This document shows positions 45,301-56,860 of a stretch of DNA of 64,000 nt, one piece after another; position 1 is the stretch's first letter, and the number at the start of each line of letters is the position of its first letter. Source of the stretch: Symsagittifera roscoffensis. Taxonomy: Eukaryota > Xenacoelomorpha > Acoela > Convolutidae. The position numbers were made by a program, and so were the translations under genes. Location: positions 22,722,360 to 22,786,359 of the forward strand of contig NC_087069.1 in the NCBI RefSeq assembly GCF_963678635.1. The letters run 5' to 3'. The notes beneath the pieces were generated by a model. That model was not told the origin of the DNA. It searched no databases and worked only from the letters and a program-made list of their open reading frames with translations.

Positions 45301-47757
45301 AGAGTGGGAAAAAGTCTCCAGAGTTGGAAAATAGCGCAACAAAGAAACTTTTTGTCATTTAAGACAAGGCTTGTTTATCCTCTACAGAGTAAACCACAAT
45401 ACGAGCTGTTCAGCTCTATAGGGAGAACCACACTGTGATTTACCTTCTTAAGAATTTCGAGCATTATAATTTTTTCCTGGGCTGAAAAATTTTGCCTCAA
45501 CCTTGAGCTACAAGCTAACGAGTAAACGTCGCATTTAAAAAAGAACGACGTACCTCTAGGGGCGAGTGGAATATTCCTGCCGACATTGTATGTTGACCCC
45601 CCTCGCGACCAGTCGGGGTCAAAGTGCAGTCGCCACAGGTCAGCACTTCTTACTTCCCGCATTTCACTCCATAGATCACTAAAGCTAAAACCATAAAAAA
45701 GCTAATGGTAGTGTGAAAAAGTGGAACTTTATACAAAATTGGTTTCTCAATTTGAAGCATAATTGTTTCGACCTGTTGAAAAACGTGGAGGAACTTTGTA
45801 TTCGGGTGTGTTTTACTTTTTTTCTTATCTTTTTTCGTTTTGCAATCCACGCAAAAACAGGCACTACAACTGGTATATCATTTTACAGCTATTTCAGTCG
45901 TGACTTGAACTAAATCTGAAAACACAGAAAAAAATCTCAGTGTTAAAAAAACTGGTTTTCAGCAAACTTAAATACTACAAAACTTCAACTTGCTCTTAAA
46001 ACGTTCATGGTAACTTTGAACTCCCGGTATGCTGATGACATTTAAATTGCTTCACCCAGAGACAGACAAAAGCATACAAATTGAATTAAATCACATGATC
46101 AAAGCAATCAGCAGGCAAAGCAATGTCTTCGGCATGTATTCTTGCCGTGACGATAGTCTGAACATTTAAGTACTGAGTACTGAAAATCTGGCCACACAGC
46201 ATTAATAAAATAACAAATTGCAGTTTGTTCAAATCACTCTGAAAATTGGTTTCAAAGTTACGAATCTAACAAACTGTCAGATAAACGCACATGTTTAGTT
46301 TTCAAATTGGTTACCTAGAAAAAAAACGGGCAGAAAACCACCGAAAAATCAAACAAAAGCAAGTTTTCACATCTGGAGAAACTAAATGTCCCTCTAAGTA
46401 GGACAAAATCTAACGCACTAAAGTTTGAAAAGGTTCAGAATAATTAATCTCATCTTCGAAGCAGCAACTGCGACCAAGTTAGAAACTGTCAATTAACCTG
46501 CTAAAAATCCAGATCATTGATTGAATCAGAGTCGAAGCAGATACATCACGAAATGACCTCATAAGCCGTCCGACGAAAATTTGGACAAAACAAGTTTGAA
46601 AAAAAGAGCCTCGATGAAATTTAAAGCTTGTTTTTTTTTTGTTTTGAATAAAAGTAATACTGAGACAAAAAAATAACTGTGCTGATTAGGCTATGAGAAA
46701 AATGCTAAGCGCAATTATTTAACCTATATTACTCGGACAGAGGACCCTAGTGACAAAATTGTCATACAAATTTAGAGGTAGCGAAAATAGGCTGGTTATT
46801 TTGTATTTTCAAACGACAAAACATGAAGCGATTAAGCTGAATTTTTTTGAACCGACAAAACCGTTCGGGCGAAACCGAAAACAAACACAAAATACTAAGA
46901 AGGGGTGGGTTCAACCAATCAAAACCATGCTTTAAAAGATCGGCCTTCAACATACAAATATCGGATGTTACCTCTATGCCAGCTGTGCATCTACAAGTCA
47001 ACAGCTCGAAAACTGCATCAAATTTTCTAAAATTGAACTCAATAATAAAGCAACCTAAAAAACGTAACCTTCTTACTTGCGAATACTCACGTGAACAAAG
47101 TTTTTCTTTACAAAAAAAACAGAATTTAAAGAAAAACTGAAAAATGATCATAAGTAAGAAATTTCGCAATTATTAGATAAAAAATATCCAAAATAACCAC
47201 CACTGGTCCGCCCTTTGTACTGTTTTGAGATGTCTACTTTTTGCTGATCGAGTTTTAAAAATTTTCAAAAGGCGCCATCGGCGCCAATATATACTAAATT
47301 TGAGGGGGGAGGTGCGAGCCGAAAAAAAAAATTTTGGTCAAAATTTTCCAAAAAAGTGCCTAAAAACGCTTTTTGGCCTGTTTTTTTTTTTTTTGAAAAT
47401 ACTTGATGCCCACCCTAATTTTTGCATGAATTCGAAAAAATACTTGTTCATTATCCACTTTTCAAATATGGCAGGCAAACATTTTGAAAGTTTTGTCGAC
47501 AAATTTTTTGTACAGAATTTATCAATTGTGTTGTCACACCCACGAGAAACTCCAGATAATTTCCTGGTTAACACATACTTCGATTCGTTAAAAATAATTA
47601 TGTACCCATATTGCTGTCGGTTAATGAAGGGACTCTCATCTGCTCTGATTTCTTTCACCCAATCAGATTTGGAGAACACACACACCCACATCAGGACACA
47701 ACTGAGTATGTTAAGAACGACAATAGCTCCGGATGTTACTCTTCTCAAACTTCCCAT
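42190..47757 (-). CDS. Four-transmembrane protein with two alternative last exons
   Basis: Exons (minus strand): E1 47606-47757 with ATG, E2 45554-45684, E3 44938-45087, E4 44246-44458, then either E5a 43734-43900 or E5b 42190-42362. All are bounded by AG/GT, and phases agree at every junction (2, 1, 1, 1), giving 270 or 272 residues. Four hydrophobic segments: residues about 10-29 (GAIVVLNILSCVLMWVCVF), 100-121 (IGVVFLVIGCFIPLVQIVLL), 138-160 and 170-193. The first extracellular loop is about 70 residues without cysteines; the second is about 10 residues. The 75-residue tail is Gly/Asn-rich. The topology fits the PMP22/claudin superfamily. The N-terminus (DW after TM1) and the TM3-loop-TM4 pattern recall MOSMO, the modulator of Smoothened, but the claudin W-C-C motif is absent and I would need a search to assign it. 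Introns contain MITE fragments. Confidence 0.85.
42850..43090. repeat. GGGCGTAGCCGCTT-family repeat in the four-TM gene intron
   Basis: TTAGGGCGTAGCCGCTTGTA, GATTCATTGAACCTGTAAAT, a T/G run, CCGAGAAATGTCAAG, then a second partial unit (GAGCAGAGCCGCTAACGCAG). Same family as the tandem series at 54520-55620. Confidence 0.65.
43721..43726 (-). terminator. Polyadenylation signal after exon a
   Basis: TTTATT on the plus strand gives AATAAA on the minus strand, 8-13 bases after the exon a stop (43734-43736). It supports exon a as a genuine terminal exon. Confidence 0.5.
44560..44674 (-). mobile_element. Right-end fragment of the CAGGGGCGGAT MITE
   Basis: CCCCCTTAAATCCGCTCCTG ending at about 44674 matches the terminal repeat of the family. 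No left end is found, so this is a fragment inside an intron. Confidence 0.55.
47260..47400 (+). mobile_element. Internal fragment of the CAGGGGCGGAT MITE
   Basis: GGCGCCATCGGCGCCAATAT, AATTTGAGGGGGGAGGTGCG and CCTAAAAACG...TTTTTGGCC match the interior of 20869-21288 in reverse. It lies in the first intron of the four-TM gene. Confidence 0.6.
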
Positions 47758-48880
47758 TTTAAAAATGTTTGAAATCGAATTTGCAAAATTTCGTCAATAG
47801 AAAACGCAAAAAATCAGTAACAAAGTTCAATAAAGTTGGTAGCCAAAATGTTATAATCAATCAGTATATTACTCAGTTTCAAAGTCCGTGAAAATCGTTT
47901 CAAAATAAAGACTGGTAAATAAATGGGCTACGCCTAAATACCAAGTTTGTTTTGCGTATAATTGAAGTAGCAAAAACTAAACAAGTATTATGACTAAAGA
48001 TTTATTTCCGTAGCAAATAAGTTTTGTTTCTTTTAAAGACGTGGTGTTTCAACAAAACACTAGCTACAGAATGAACCATTGATCAAATGTACCTTTATAA
48101 GGCAACAGTTAACATCATGCAACTACCTTCTATTTGGTATAAGAAAAAAATGAAAAACTAGATTATAATCAGCTTATAAAGATTGCTGGATACCAAAAAT
48201 TCTAAAATTACATTCAAAAGAACGGTTTCTGTATTGCGTTTGGAAATCAACGAATAAATTTATGTCCCGGCTAATTTTCTTCGGGTATGCTACAAATTTT
48301 CTACTTTTTTGTACGCAAAATCAGGCACCACAAAAAATCATCAGACTATATTGATTGATATATTATATCAACGCGCTTTCAAACGTGATTAAAACTATTT
48401 TTAAGAACGGTGTCGACAAAAACATTTTGAACGATTTGATGTTCAGTCCAATTTTGAACAAAGAAATCGATCAAGCAGATTAAAATAGAACAACGAGCCT
48501 CCTTGCTCGCTTCATTCAAACCGCGAAATTTAATTTCAACCCTGTAAAATTAATTTTTCAAATTTTTGACGAATTACGAGGAAAAAAATTTTAAAATTGA
48601 AAATGATAAAAAAACAAAGACGAAAAGTTTGTGTTTTTTTGAATATTTTTATGTTACTTTTATTTGGTTTTTTGGCAAACTAAAAAGAATGAATTTTTTA
48701 AAATGAAATCGAAAACCTTATTTTCCTATTATTTTTATATCAATTTTAACAAAGTTGTTGGTGAATGTGCACATAATGCCCAATTGTTGAACACGTTCAA
48801 AATTTAAGCTTTCGTTGAGAACCTCTCATCACACTACAAATAGAAGACATTAACAAAAAGATGCTTTATTACAGGATTTT
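47758..48880. other. No gene seen; upstream of the four-TM gene
   Basis: AT-rich sequence that should contain the promoter and any noncoding first exon. I cannot place a TATA element with confidence. Confidence 0.4.
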
Positions 48881-48884
48881 TCAC

Positions 48885-49140
48885 AGGCAAAGTTTCGCTT
48901 CGCAAACACTTGTGAGAACACGACAAGAAGCAGCTCTATAAAGTAAAAAATAAATAAAAATTAGAAATAAGCCGCGAATTAGTAAAAGTTAGTCTACCCC
49001 TAAGATTAGAACCTGCGACCTAGAGATTGGTAGTTTCACACACTAACCACTCAGCCACGGAAGCTTAAAAAGCACCAAAACTAGCCACAAACAAAGCAGA
49101 GAACATATGCTATGCAGTTTCCAGTGCTAAAGTTAAATTT
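48885..49140 (-). repeat. tRNA-derived SINE-like repeat, copy 1
   Basis: On the minus strand a tRNA-like head shows an A box (TGGCTGAGTGGTTAGTG, 49041-49057) and a B box (GGTCGCAGGTTCTAATC, 49004-49020) at pol III spacing. The tail ends in TTTGCGAAGCGAAAC, half of a GAAGC/GCTTCG hairpin. The copy at 53345-53625 matches along the head, tail and about 70 bases before the head. It is not a functional tRNA because no cloverleaf closes properly. Confidence 0.7.
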
Positions 49141-49669
49141 CCAATTAAGTGAACACTTTCATTGAACACTTTTACTTTCGATTTAGGTTAAAAAAAGACG
49201 GTGCGGATTAAGAAATTAGGCTGATTGCAAGTGCAATAGAGAGTAGCCTAAGCATTTGCAGATGACTGCATAGTTTTGTTTTGCACAAAAAGGCAGGCAA
49301 CAAAATGTGCTACTGTTGAAGCAGTAATCTTGAACTCATATCGTTATGTAAAAATAATAGAATCAAATTATATCATACTGTTGACCAAAGTCACAGAGGC
49401 ATTTTCTTGAATATAAAATATTCTAAATGTCAGTTTGCTGGCGCATAGCTCTGACTCAGCCACAGGAAAATAAATTGAAATACAACTGAAAAACACTTCA
49501 AATTGTCGTTTTAACAATGTAATTTTACATCCTAAAGAGTGAGTTCCTAGAGGTTTTACATGGCACAGCCAGCAGTTTTTCTAATACTGGACGGACATTG
49601 GAAAACCAGTATTTTGATCATAAGCATATTCAGACCCACTGTGACTATTCAAAAACTACCTAAAACGTT

Positions 49670-50535
49670 TTTTATGGCTGTGAAGGTGAAACAGAACGTA
49701 AATCCGGAACTGTTATTGGAAGATCCAGTTGAAACAACCACCACCAAGAAGCAAATCTCAGAAAACGGAGCAGAGTGCAGCGGCAATAGCAGCTCGGAAG
49801 CTAAGAGTTAAACTTGCAATATACAGTACGAAACGAAGAACGAAAAGAAAGAGGACCGAAAATCGACTATAGTTTCTACTAATTTGAACTCCAAAACGAG
49901 TAGTCTCGTCTCACCAAAAGTACCAGTTCTGGTTTCATGCAGAAAATTCCACGAGTGGAGTTTTAAGTTGGAATCTGAAGTAAAAGTTGACATGGCTAGA
50001 GATGATTTCAAATAATGAAAAAAAAAGAAATATAAACGTTTTTGCACTGTAACAGGACGCAAGAAAGAAATGAATAATTGGAAACACTCCCTGCAGCACT
50101 TACTGCACAATCAGTTAGATCAAAATTTGGAACGTCACAAGACAAACTAGTCAGGGATCATTTTTTTATATCATAAATGAGTAATGTCACCTTACAGGAC
50201 ACGATAACTTCAAAATGCTAGCACCATAGGAAGTGATCAAGAGAGCAATCAACACAGCAAACAAACAACACATGCTTTCCAAAAGACGAACGTAATTACT
50301 GCAGGAGCAGCAACATCATCCAGTCAAACATTGAAGACAAATCAAAAATCTATCATGAACATCAGAAACTCGAATCAGAACATTCGACAATCGCTCAAAA
50401 AATACAATTAAAAGATCAAACAACTTGAAGAACTCCAAACACGGTTCAGCAAAAAAGCCGTACAATTGGTGTGGAGAAACTTTCAAGTACGCCTCATTGA
50501 CGAAGAAAAGAAAGTCGTGGAAAAACTGCTTTAAA
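49670..50535 (+). pseudogene. Decayed coding region of unknown family
   Basis: Successive plus-strand frames read like protein but are interrupted: 49675-49811 (KQNVNPELLLEDPVE, ending at a stop), then one frame through about 49813-50148 with only a TAA-TGA pair near 50014 (KVPVLVSCRKFHEWSFKLES; NNWKHSLQHLLHNQLDQNLE), then 50320-50425 (SKIYHEHQKLESEHSTIAQK) and, after a frameshift, KIKQLEELQTRFSKKAVQLV to TAA at about 50535. The last part is heptad-like and charged, a probable coiled coil. It could be a dead gene or unspliced exons. Family not recognised. Confidence 0.35.
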
Positions 50536-50914
50536 CAGAACCAGTTTGCGAAATTATGCGATTACAACAAGTAGGGGTGGGTGATAAATGAGGAGTTGGA
50601 AAAATAAGAGAAAGAATGGTATCGAGTGGAGGTTTTCGATACTTCATTACGAGGCCAAACTGTGCTTCTCGAGAAATGTAAGCAAACTCCGCAAGAACGA
50701 CGCTCCCTTTATTCTTATTTTGTTCTTTCATTTTGTTTTATCGTTCCGACATAATTTTAACAGGTTTATCGACTTGTCTCAGGAATCCAGGAACATACAG
50801 ACACAAAATTGTGCGCCTATCCAGTGCACAGTTTGGCCTCGAAATATTGTGATCATATTTGAAATCTTGTCGATTAAAGTGAGAACTAAGACTAAATCAA
50901 AAAGAAAAAAAATT

Positions 50915-51090
50915 GCAATTATAAGACTGGCCGTTTAAATTAGTATTTATACACCAAATATGCCAAAGTGTAGAGTGTCTTCAATAGACTTTGAAAAGAG
51001 TTCAACAAAACGCATTGTGAAAAACTCTGATAAAACAATGATATCAAAAATCTATTCTATACGTAAACCAGGACTTTTAAAACTTCTGCA
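50915..51090. repeat. Dispersed repeat, copy 1 of 2
   Basis: About 175 bases (AAGACTGGC, TTTATACNCCAAATATG, ATAGAC(A)TTGAAAA, AACGCATNGTGAA, CTATTNTATAC) recur at 53150-53325. Copy 2 directly adjoins the SINE-like repeat at 53345. Confidence 0.65.
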
Positions 51091-51623
51091 CAGTTTGGCC
51101 TCGAAATGGAAACTTTTTTAATTCTGAAAAGTTTATATTGATGTAAAGTAAAAATTTTTTGTGGCACCACTGCTCAAGCTTGGCTCGAAAATTTCCATAC
51201 CACGAAAACTTCGGATGTTTTTCTATACACCTACGGATGTTCCACGCCACAACGGTAATGCCTCGAATGAAACAGGTAGTGAATCGAACAACAAATCAAA
51301 TCAGAGAGCATTGTCTTTTTGGATGATTAAAATTTATTTTCAAAAGAAATTATGATTTCTTATACTACAAAAAAAACAATATCTCCTAAACTCACTTTGA
51401 TAACAATCAGCCAATTAGTTGTTATATCTGTTCAAGCCAGACAGGAAAACTTAAGCGAATTGAGAGAAAAGAGAAAGATTACGAAACCAACTTTTCAAAG
51501 ATTTTCAAAAACTTTAAAAAAAGGTACAATACTCCAAAGTTTAAGATTTTTTTTTGCCAAAAATAAAATCAAAGAGGAAGTTGTTGGAGGACGTTGTTTC
51601 TTCGTTCATTTTCATACTTCTCA

Positions 51624-52554
51624 CCCGGGTTGACCTCCATACACCGAAAATGCTTATCATACAATTCCATACATCAAGTGTGTGGGAAAATGCTTGTCAT
51701 ACAATTTTCATACAATTTCTATAAATGGTTGAAAACTGGTATAGATTCATTTCTGTGGCTGTTTGATTCTAATAAAACAATCTGGTGATAAAAAACTGAG
51801 GTTTTCGTTTTTTGAAAAAAATGCTTATCATACAATTCCCATATATGGAAATTGTATGACTGGCATTTTTTTGGTGGCGACTGAAGTAATTTTGAGAATT
51901 TAGCCCAAAATTTTTTTTTGTTTTTTTTTCAACCGCAAATCGATTTTCGTTCGCAAACAAACATTTTTCGAAAAAACAATTTTTGCATGCAAAATTTAAT
52001 ATTTTGTGTGCATAACGTAGTCCTGGATACGATAAAATTGGCTTTTATTTTCTTTTCACTTAATTTTTTTTTTCAAAAACGCTGAAAATTCCTCTTTCTT
52101 TTGTATGGGGTGTTAATGTACGCCTTGATCAATGTCTGATAATTTGCAAATTCAAAAATTTAATATAATCATCATTAAAAAATTTTGCCAAAAAATAAAA
52201 GTTTGTTACTTTTGTTATATCAATTGTGAAAGACAGCCCATTATCAGGGAGTTTTCTATGCATTGTAAATGCTAGACCGTCCAACCTTTGGTGTTTTGCG
52301 TAACCAATGTCTTTGTCACTTGTGTTCGGTTGCAACTACAACCTAAATTTTTTCAGATACTAAATTTAGAAAGAAAAAAATCAAAAATTTATGGTTTATG
52401 GGAAAACACCTATCATACAATTTTCATATATGGAAAAATGCTTATCATAGAGTTTTCATACAATTTTCTGTACGTATGGAATTGTATGAAATTGTATGAC
52501 AAGAAGTTTCTCATATATGGAAATTGTATGATAAGAAGTTTTGGTCAACCCGGG
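51624..52554. mobile_element. Non-autonomous element with GGTCAACCCGGG ends
   Basis: Left end CCCGGGTTGACC (51624-51635) and right end GGTCAACCCGGG (52543-52554) are perfect inverted repeats. Subterminal regions carry at least eight copies of CTTATCATACAATT or its complement AATTGTATGATAAG (51651, 51687, 51825, 51850, 52413, 52442, 52480, 52520), in direct and inverted orientation as expected of transposase-binding repeats. No coding. Direct flanking duplication is at most two bases (CA). Confidence 0.75.
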
Positions 52555-53149
52555 CATTTAATTAATTTTTATTCATCATTAAGATTTGCTTGTTATGTAA
52601 TCACGTATAGTGAATATTTCTAGAGAAACTTTGCAACTGTCAAAATATTACTAAGGGGGATCGGAAGGAAACAATTTTTCTCTGAGTAAGTTTAAAACGA
52701 AACAATATTGGTTCAAAAAAGCAAGCTAAAACAACTTTTTTTATTTTACAATTAGTTGGTTCAAGATATGGAGCATACCGTGGGATCCTGTTGCCGTCAT
52801 TTCAAACGTACATTTCTAAATTGAAAACATCAAGCTCCGCTATACCGATTTTGTTAAGATTGATAGTTTAAAGCTGTCTAATCTGATTGTAATCCTCCCT
52901 TACGTTGAAATCGATTCCAGTCAAGTTGGTTGCAATTTTGAAGACAACATTTTCAATTTAACGGGTAAAATCAAACGTTCGCAAAATCAAAAAAATTCTG
53001 CGCTGAAACTACCATAAAATATTAAAATGAGAAAAAGAATTAAATCAAATGGCTTGTGTCAGTTTTCTTGAATTGAAAATCTCAAAAAACATTGCTGGAA
53101 GATGAATACTTTTAGATCTAGATAGCATTTCTCGAGCGAACAAAACTCT

Positions 53150-53325
53150 AAGACTGGCAAATTAAATTTGTCTTTATACTCCAAATATGTCACCGCTTTC
53201 AAAAACGTCTTTGATAGACATTGAAAAATGATTTAACACAACGCATAGTGAAGAAATTTTATAAACATTGAAATTCAATATCTATTTTATACATAAACTA
53301 GGAATCTTCTAACTTTTTCAGGCTT
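53150..53325. repeat. Dispersed repeat, copy 2 of 2
   Basis: Matches 50915-51090. See there. Confidence 0.65.
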
Positions 53326-53344
53326 TTCTTCTTAAGTTTTTAAC

Positions 53345-53625
53345 AATCGAACACAGAGGCGAAGCTTGGCTTCGCAAACACTATCGATAACTTGACAAAA
53401 AGCAGCTCTAGAAAATGCAATAAGAAAAAAAAAGAAATAAGCCTCGAATTAGCTAATATTCGACTAGATCCAGGATTCGATCTGCAATTTACTGCAATCA
53501 AGAGATTTTGAATTCCACGCACTACTCACAGCCACGCACGCTTGTTCACCGCCAAACACTAGTCACGAACACAGCAGCTACATATGCTAACAAATTGCCA
53601 ATGTAGTTCAGCAAAAGTGGCACCA
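53345..53625 (-). repeat. tRNA-derived SINE-like repeat, copy 2
   Basis: Minus-strand head: A-box-like TGGCTGTGAGTAGTGCG (about 53517-53534) and B box GATCGAATCCTGG (about 53470-53482). The tail has the full hairpin TGCGAAGCCAAGCTTCGCC at about 53356. Diverged from copy 1. The same tail hairpin alone occurs at about 54232 and 56477. Confidence 0.65.
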
Positions 53626-54519
53626 AATATAAATAGACGCAATTTTGCAAGTAAAAACTTGGAACACACTAATTTTGGCGGTCCCAAGTTTTTAACAAAT
53701 CGCAAAGCGGTAACAAATCGCAAAGCGTAAGGCCCGATTATGTATAAGTTATGCGTTTCAAAAAATTGCTAAATATATTGAGTTAGAAAATTTCTGAAAT
53801 CAAATTTTTATCATTTTTATGTTATTTTTGCCTGTTGTTAGCTTTGAACATGAAGAACATTGCGGTACAAGATAGTGAACAGAATCTGACAAAATCTGAA
53901 CAAATTTTTTGATAATTAAGTTGGAAAAAAAATGAATCAAAAGTGAAAAACTTCTATAAAACACTTCCAAACGTTTATTTCTGATGATATTTATGAACAG
54001 CCTTAAAAGTATTTAACATACAAACACAGAGCAAAATTTGAGTCGACACCGTCAGACCAGAAACAAACTGCTGTCACATAAAAAATGCTCTTAAGCTTTG
54101 AAGTTCGATTTTTTCCGACAAAAGCATAAGAAAATGTTGTTTTTCGAAATACGCAAAATGATCTGATTTCACCAACATAACCTAAGCCTTATTGTTTTAT
54201 TACCGTTTTTTTGAAGAAAAAAGTTAAATAGAGAGGCGAAGCAGAGCTTCGCACCACTTGAGATACAGTACAATCATAGAGAAACCTCAGTCGAGAAAAA
54301 TCAAAAATGTTGAAAAAACTAGGGAAACGAAAATATTCGTATTTCTCGATTAAGCATACCTAGGCCAAGCAAAAACTGGGGGTACGTTTTTAACGTTTTT
54401 TTGAGTCTTTTATATTGTTGCGGTACGAAGCGCGTTCCTTAGTTGTCTCTTTACTAATATAAGTAAGAAGGAAAAGTTTAAAGATTTTGATGTTTTTCCA
54501 ACATAACAATTCTTTTTAA

Positions 54520-55620
54520 AAAAATTAAGGAGTAGCCGCTTCTGCAGGAACAATTCGCGCGAACGCTTCTTTCCATTTAACTTTTCATCTCAGATTTGAT
54601 TCAAAAAAATTCAAAAATCAAAAGATTGACTTTTCGAAAGCTAGAAATTTTTACTGCAAAAATCAGTTCGTCGTCGCTAAAGTAGAGATTATTTCCAAAA
54701 ACGAGTTTCTCGATTGAATACTTACCATGAACATTGGCATGGTGGTTTTCGCGTAATTCAAAAAAAAAAATAAAAAATAGACGAAGTTTCAAAATGAATA
54801 CGTGTGTGAAGGTCATAACTTTTTTATGAAAAAAAAAAACTTGGCGTCTCAAGGTATGCTGCCAACAACCTGTTTTGTCGATTACACTTATGATATCAGA
54901 TTTGGCAGCATAGTGTTTGAGAAAATCGAAAAAAAAACGTTCAAAAAATTAGATGACATTTCCAAGAAGCATAGCTTTAAGTTTTAAAAATTTGGGCGTA
55001 TCCGCTTACGCAGAAGAGATTCACCCAACCTGTAATTTTGATTAAATCCAAAAAAAAAACAGGTTTGGCAGGGTAGTTCTCGGAAACTTCAAAAAACGGT
55101 CAAAAAACCAAAACTTACAAAAACTTTTTCGAGGGTCACAAAATTTGTGGACTCGTATGCAAAAGAGCTCCCACAACCCGTTCTTTGGGTTGAACCAAAA
55201 CTCTCAAATCTGGGAGGGTACTTTTCGATAACATTCAAAAAAAATTTCAAAAAAGGCTCAAAAAATCAAAAAAGCGACTTTCCGAGAACGATAACTTTTT
55301 GTGTTTAGAATATAGGAGTGGCCATTTAAGCAAGGGAGCTTACCCTACGTGTTACTTACATTGAACTCACAACCTCAGGTTTGAGAGGCTAGTTTTTAAG
55401 AAAAGTCAATAAGATTCAAAAAACGGTTAAACAACATTCAAAAATTTGACTATTCTAAAGGGCTATAACTCTGTAAAAAAGTTTGGGCGTAAGGCGTAGT
55501 GGCTTAGGGATGGAAATTTTTCAAAGCCGTTCCTTTAAATGGATTCAAATTTAGTAGGCTAGTTTTAAGAAAACGAAAAAAAGTCAAAACTATCTGTCAG
55601 ATATTCCCCAACAGGTTTTT
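54520..55620. repeat. Degenerate tandem series of the GGGCGTA-CCGCTT family
   Basis: Four to five units at about 54527, 54988, 55160, 55317 and 55483. Each has a GCGTA/AGTGGC core, then AAGAG.TTCACCCAACC, GATT.AATCC, a GGTTTG.CAGGGTAGTT block, GAAAACTTCAAAAAACGGTC and ACTTTTTCGAGGG. Unit spacing near 165 bases in 54988-55490. No coding. Confidence 0.6.
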
Positions 55621-56860
55621 TTGAAGGCTGTATACAAGGGGATAAAGCAGAAAAGAGGGCAGAGTATGCAGGGACACAAAAGTTATTTCTGCCTCGTTTC
55701 GGTTCTGAGGCAGATCGGTTTCGGGTAGCTGGCTGATTGACAACATTTCGTTTTATACGTAAATTAATCGTAATTATCGGAAATTACAAGTCTACAAAGA
55801 ATAACGAATTGCCATAAGTTTCGGTATTTAAAAGCAGAATTCAATGTCATAAAATACGCAAAATGAAACAATAAAAAATCAACTTTAAAACGGCGCCTGA
55901 ACAATTTGTGTACTTTGTTTCGATCTTTCAGTTTTCGACTTTCTTCACTCGCTGTTCTTCGTTCACCAAAAAATTCATTGGTTACGACCTTGGTTTTTCT
56001 AGGTATCAGTTCTATCGAGAACAAAAGTGTAGGTGGTCTTTCTATTCATAACCCTTTTTCGACAAAAAATGATCCGTTTTTGAGTAAAAAATAACTTTGC
56101 AAAAAGTGATTAAATTTTCCAAATCGTCTAAAAAATATGAATTCAAAAAACCAATGCAATACAATTTCATACTACCTGTTTTTATCAACCAGGAATTCTA
56201 GGCAAACAAGCTAAGCAAGACAACTAAAATTCGAATATTTTTATCAAACAGAAATTCTAGGCCAACATGCTAAGCAAGACATTTAAAGTTCGAATTAGCA
56301 GCTAAACAAAACTTACGAAGCGGAAATTCGGCCGACAATCTTTAAGCAGACACCAGTTGAGCCGAAAACAAAATTATTTTGTAAAAAAAAAAACTTTCAA
56401 AACATTCAAGTCCCCCTGACACTACCCAGTAAAAAACAACAGCATTCACCCAGTGGTCAAGTTTGGATTTTTACACGGAGGCGAACTTGCACTTCGCATA
56501 TACAAGCAAAAAAAATATGACCGATAACGCTACTGGGAAAAACAAAATGAGTAATAAAATGAGTCTACAAAACTGCTTAAGTGACGCACGGCAATTACGA
56601 ATCTACTTAATTGCTTAGTGACGCAAGACAATTATGACACATTAGCAGTACCAGTCAATTTGAAAAAAAAAACAAGAAATTTACCATCTAACATGCCTAA
56701 ATTTATAGAGCTGACGCATTTAACTAGATACGAAAAAGTTCGTTTAAAACATCCGGGCCTGCCCAGGTTCGAACCCTCTTTTGTTGCCTGTCTCCTTCCC
56801 TGCCTCTACGCTAGAGATCTATGATACCTTGAAGCTAAAGTGCTATTTGAAACATAAACG
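55621..56860. other. No gene seen; SINE tail and B-box-like motif
   Basis: GAGGCGAACTTGCACTTCGC at about 56477 is the SINE tail hairpin; CCCAGGTTCGAACCCTC at about 56763 is a pol III B box without a convincing A box. AATTCTAGGCAAACAAGCTAAGCAAGAC is repeated at about 56191 and 56251. Confidence 0.45.

Noticed and set aside
46973-47054. An additional 81-base exon of the four-TM gene
   Set aside because: It has acceptor- and donor-like ends, but its phase does not fit exon 1 or exon 2, whereas exon 1 joins exon 2 directly in phase.
47225-47800. A 191-codon plus-strand frame
   Set aside because: It runs antisense over the first exon of the four-TM gene and over a MITE fragment. The minus-strand reading is supported by matching splice phases.
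49004-49057. A functional tRNA gene
   Set aside because: A and B boxes are present, but stems do not close into a cloverleaf and a similar diverged copy is embedded in a longer dispersed repeat, so it is SINE-like.
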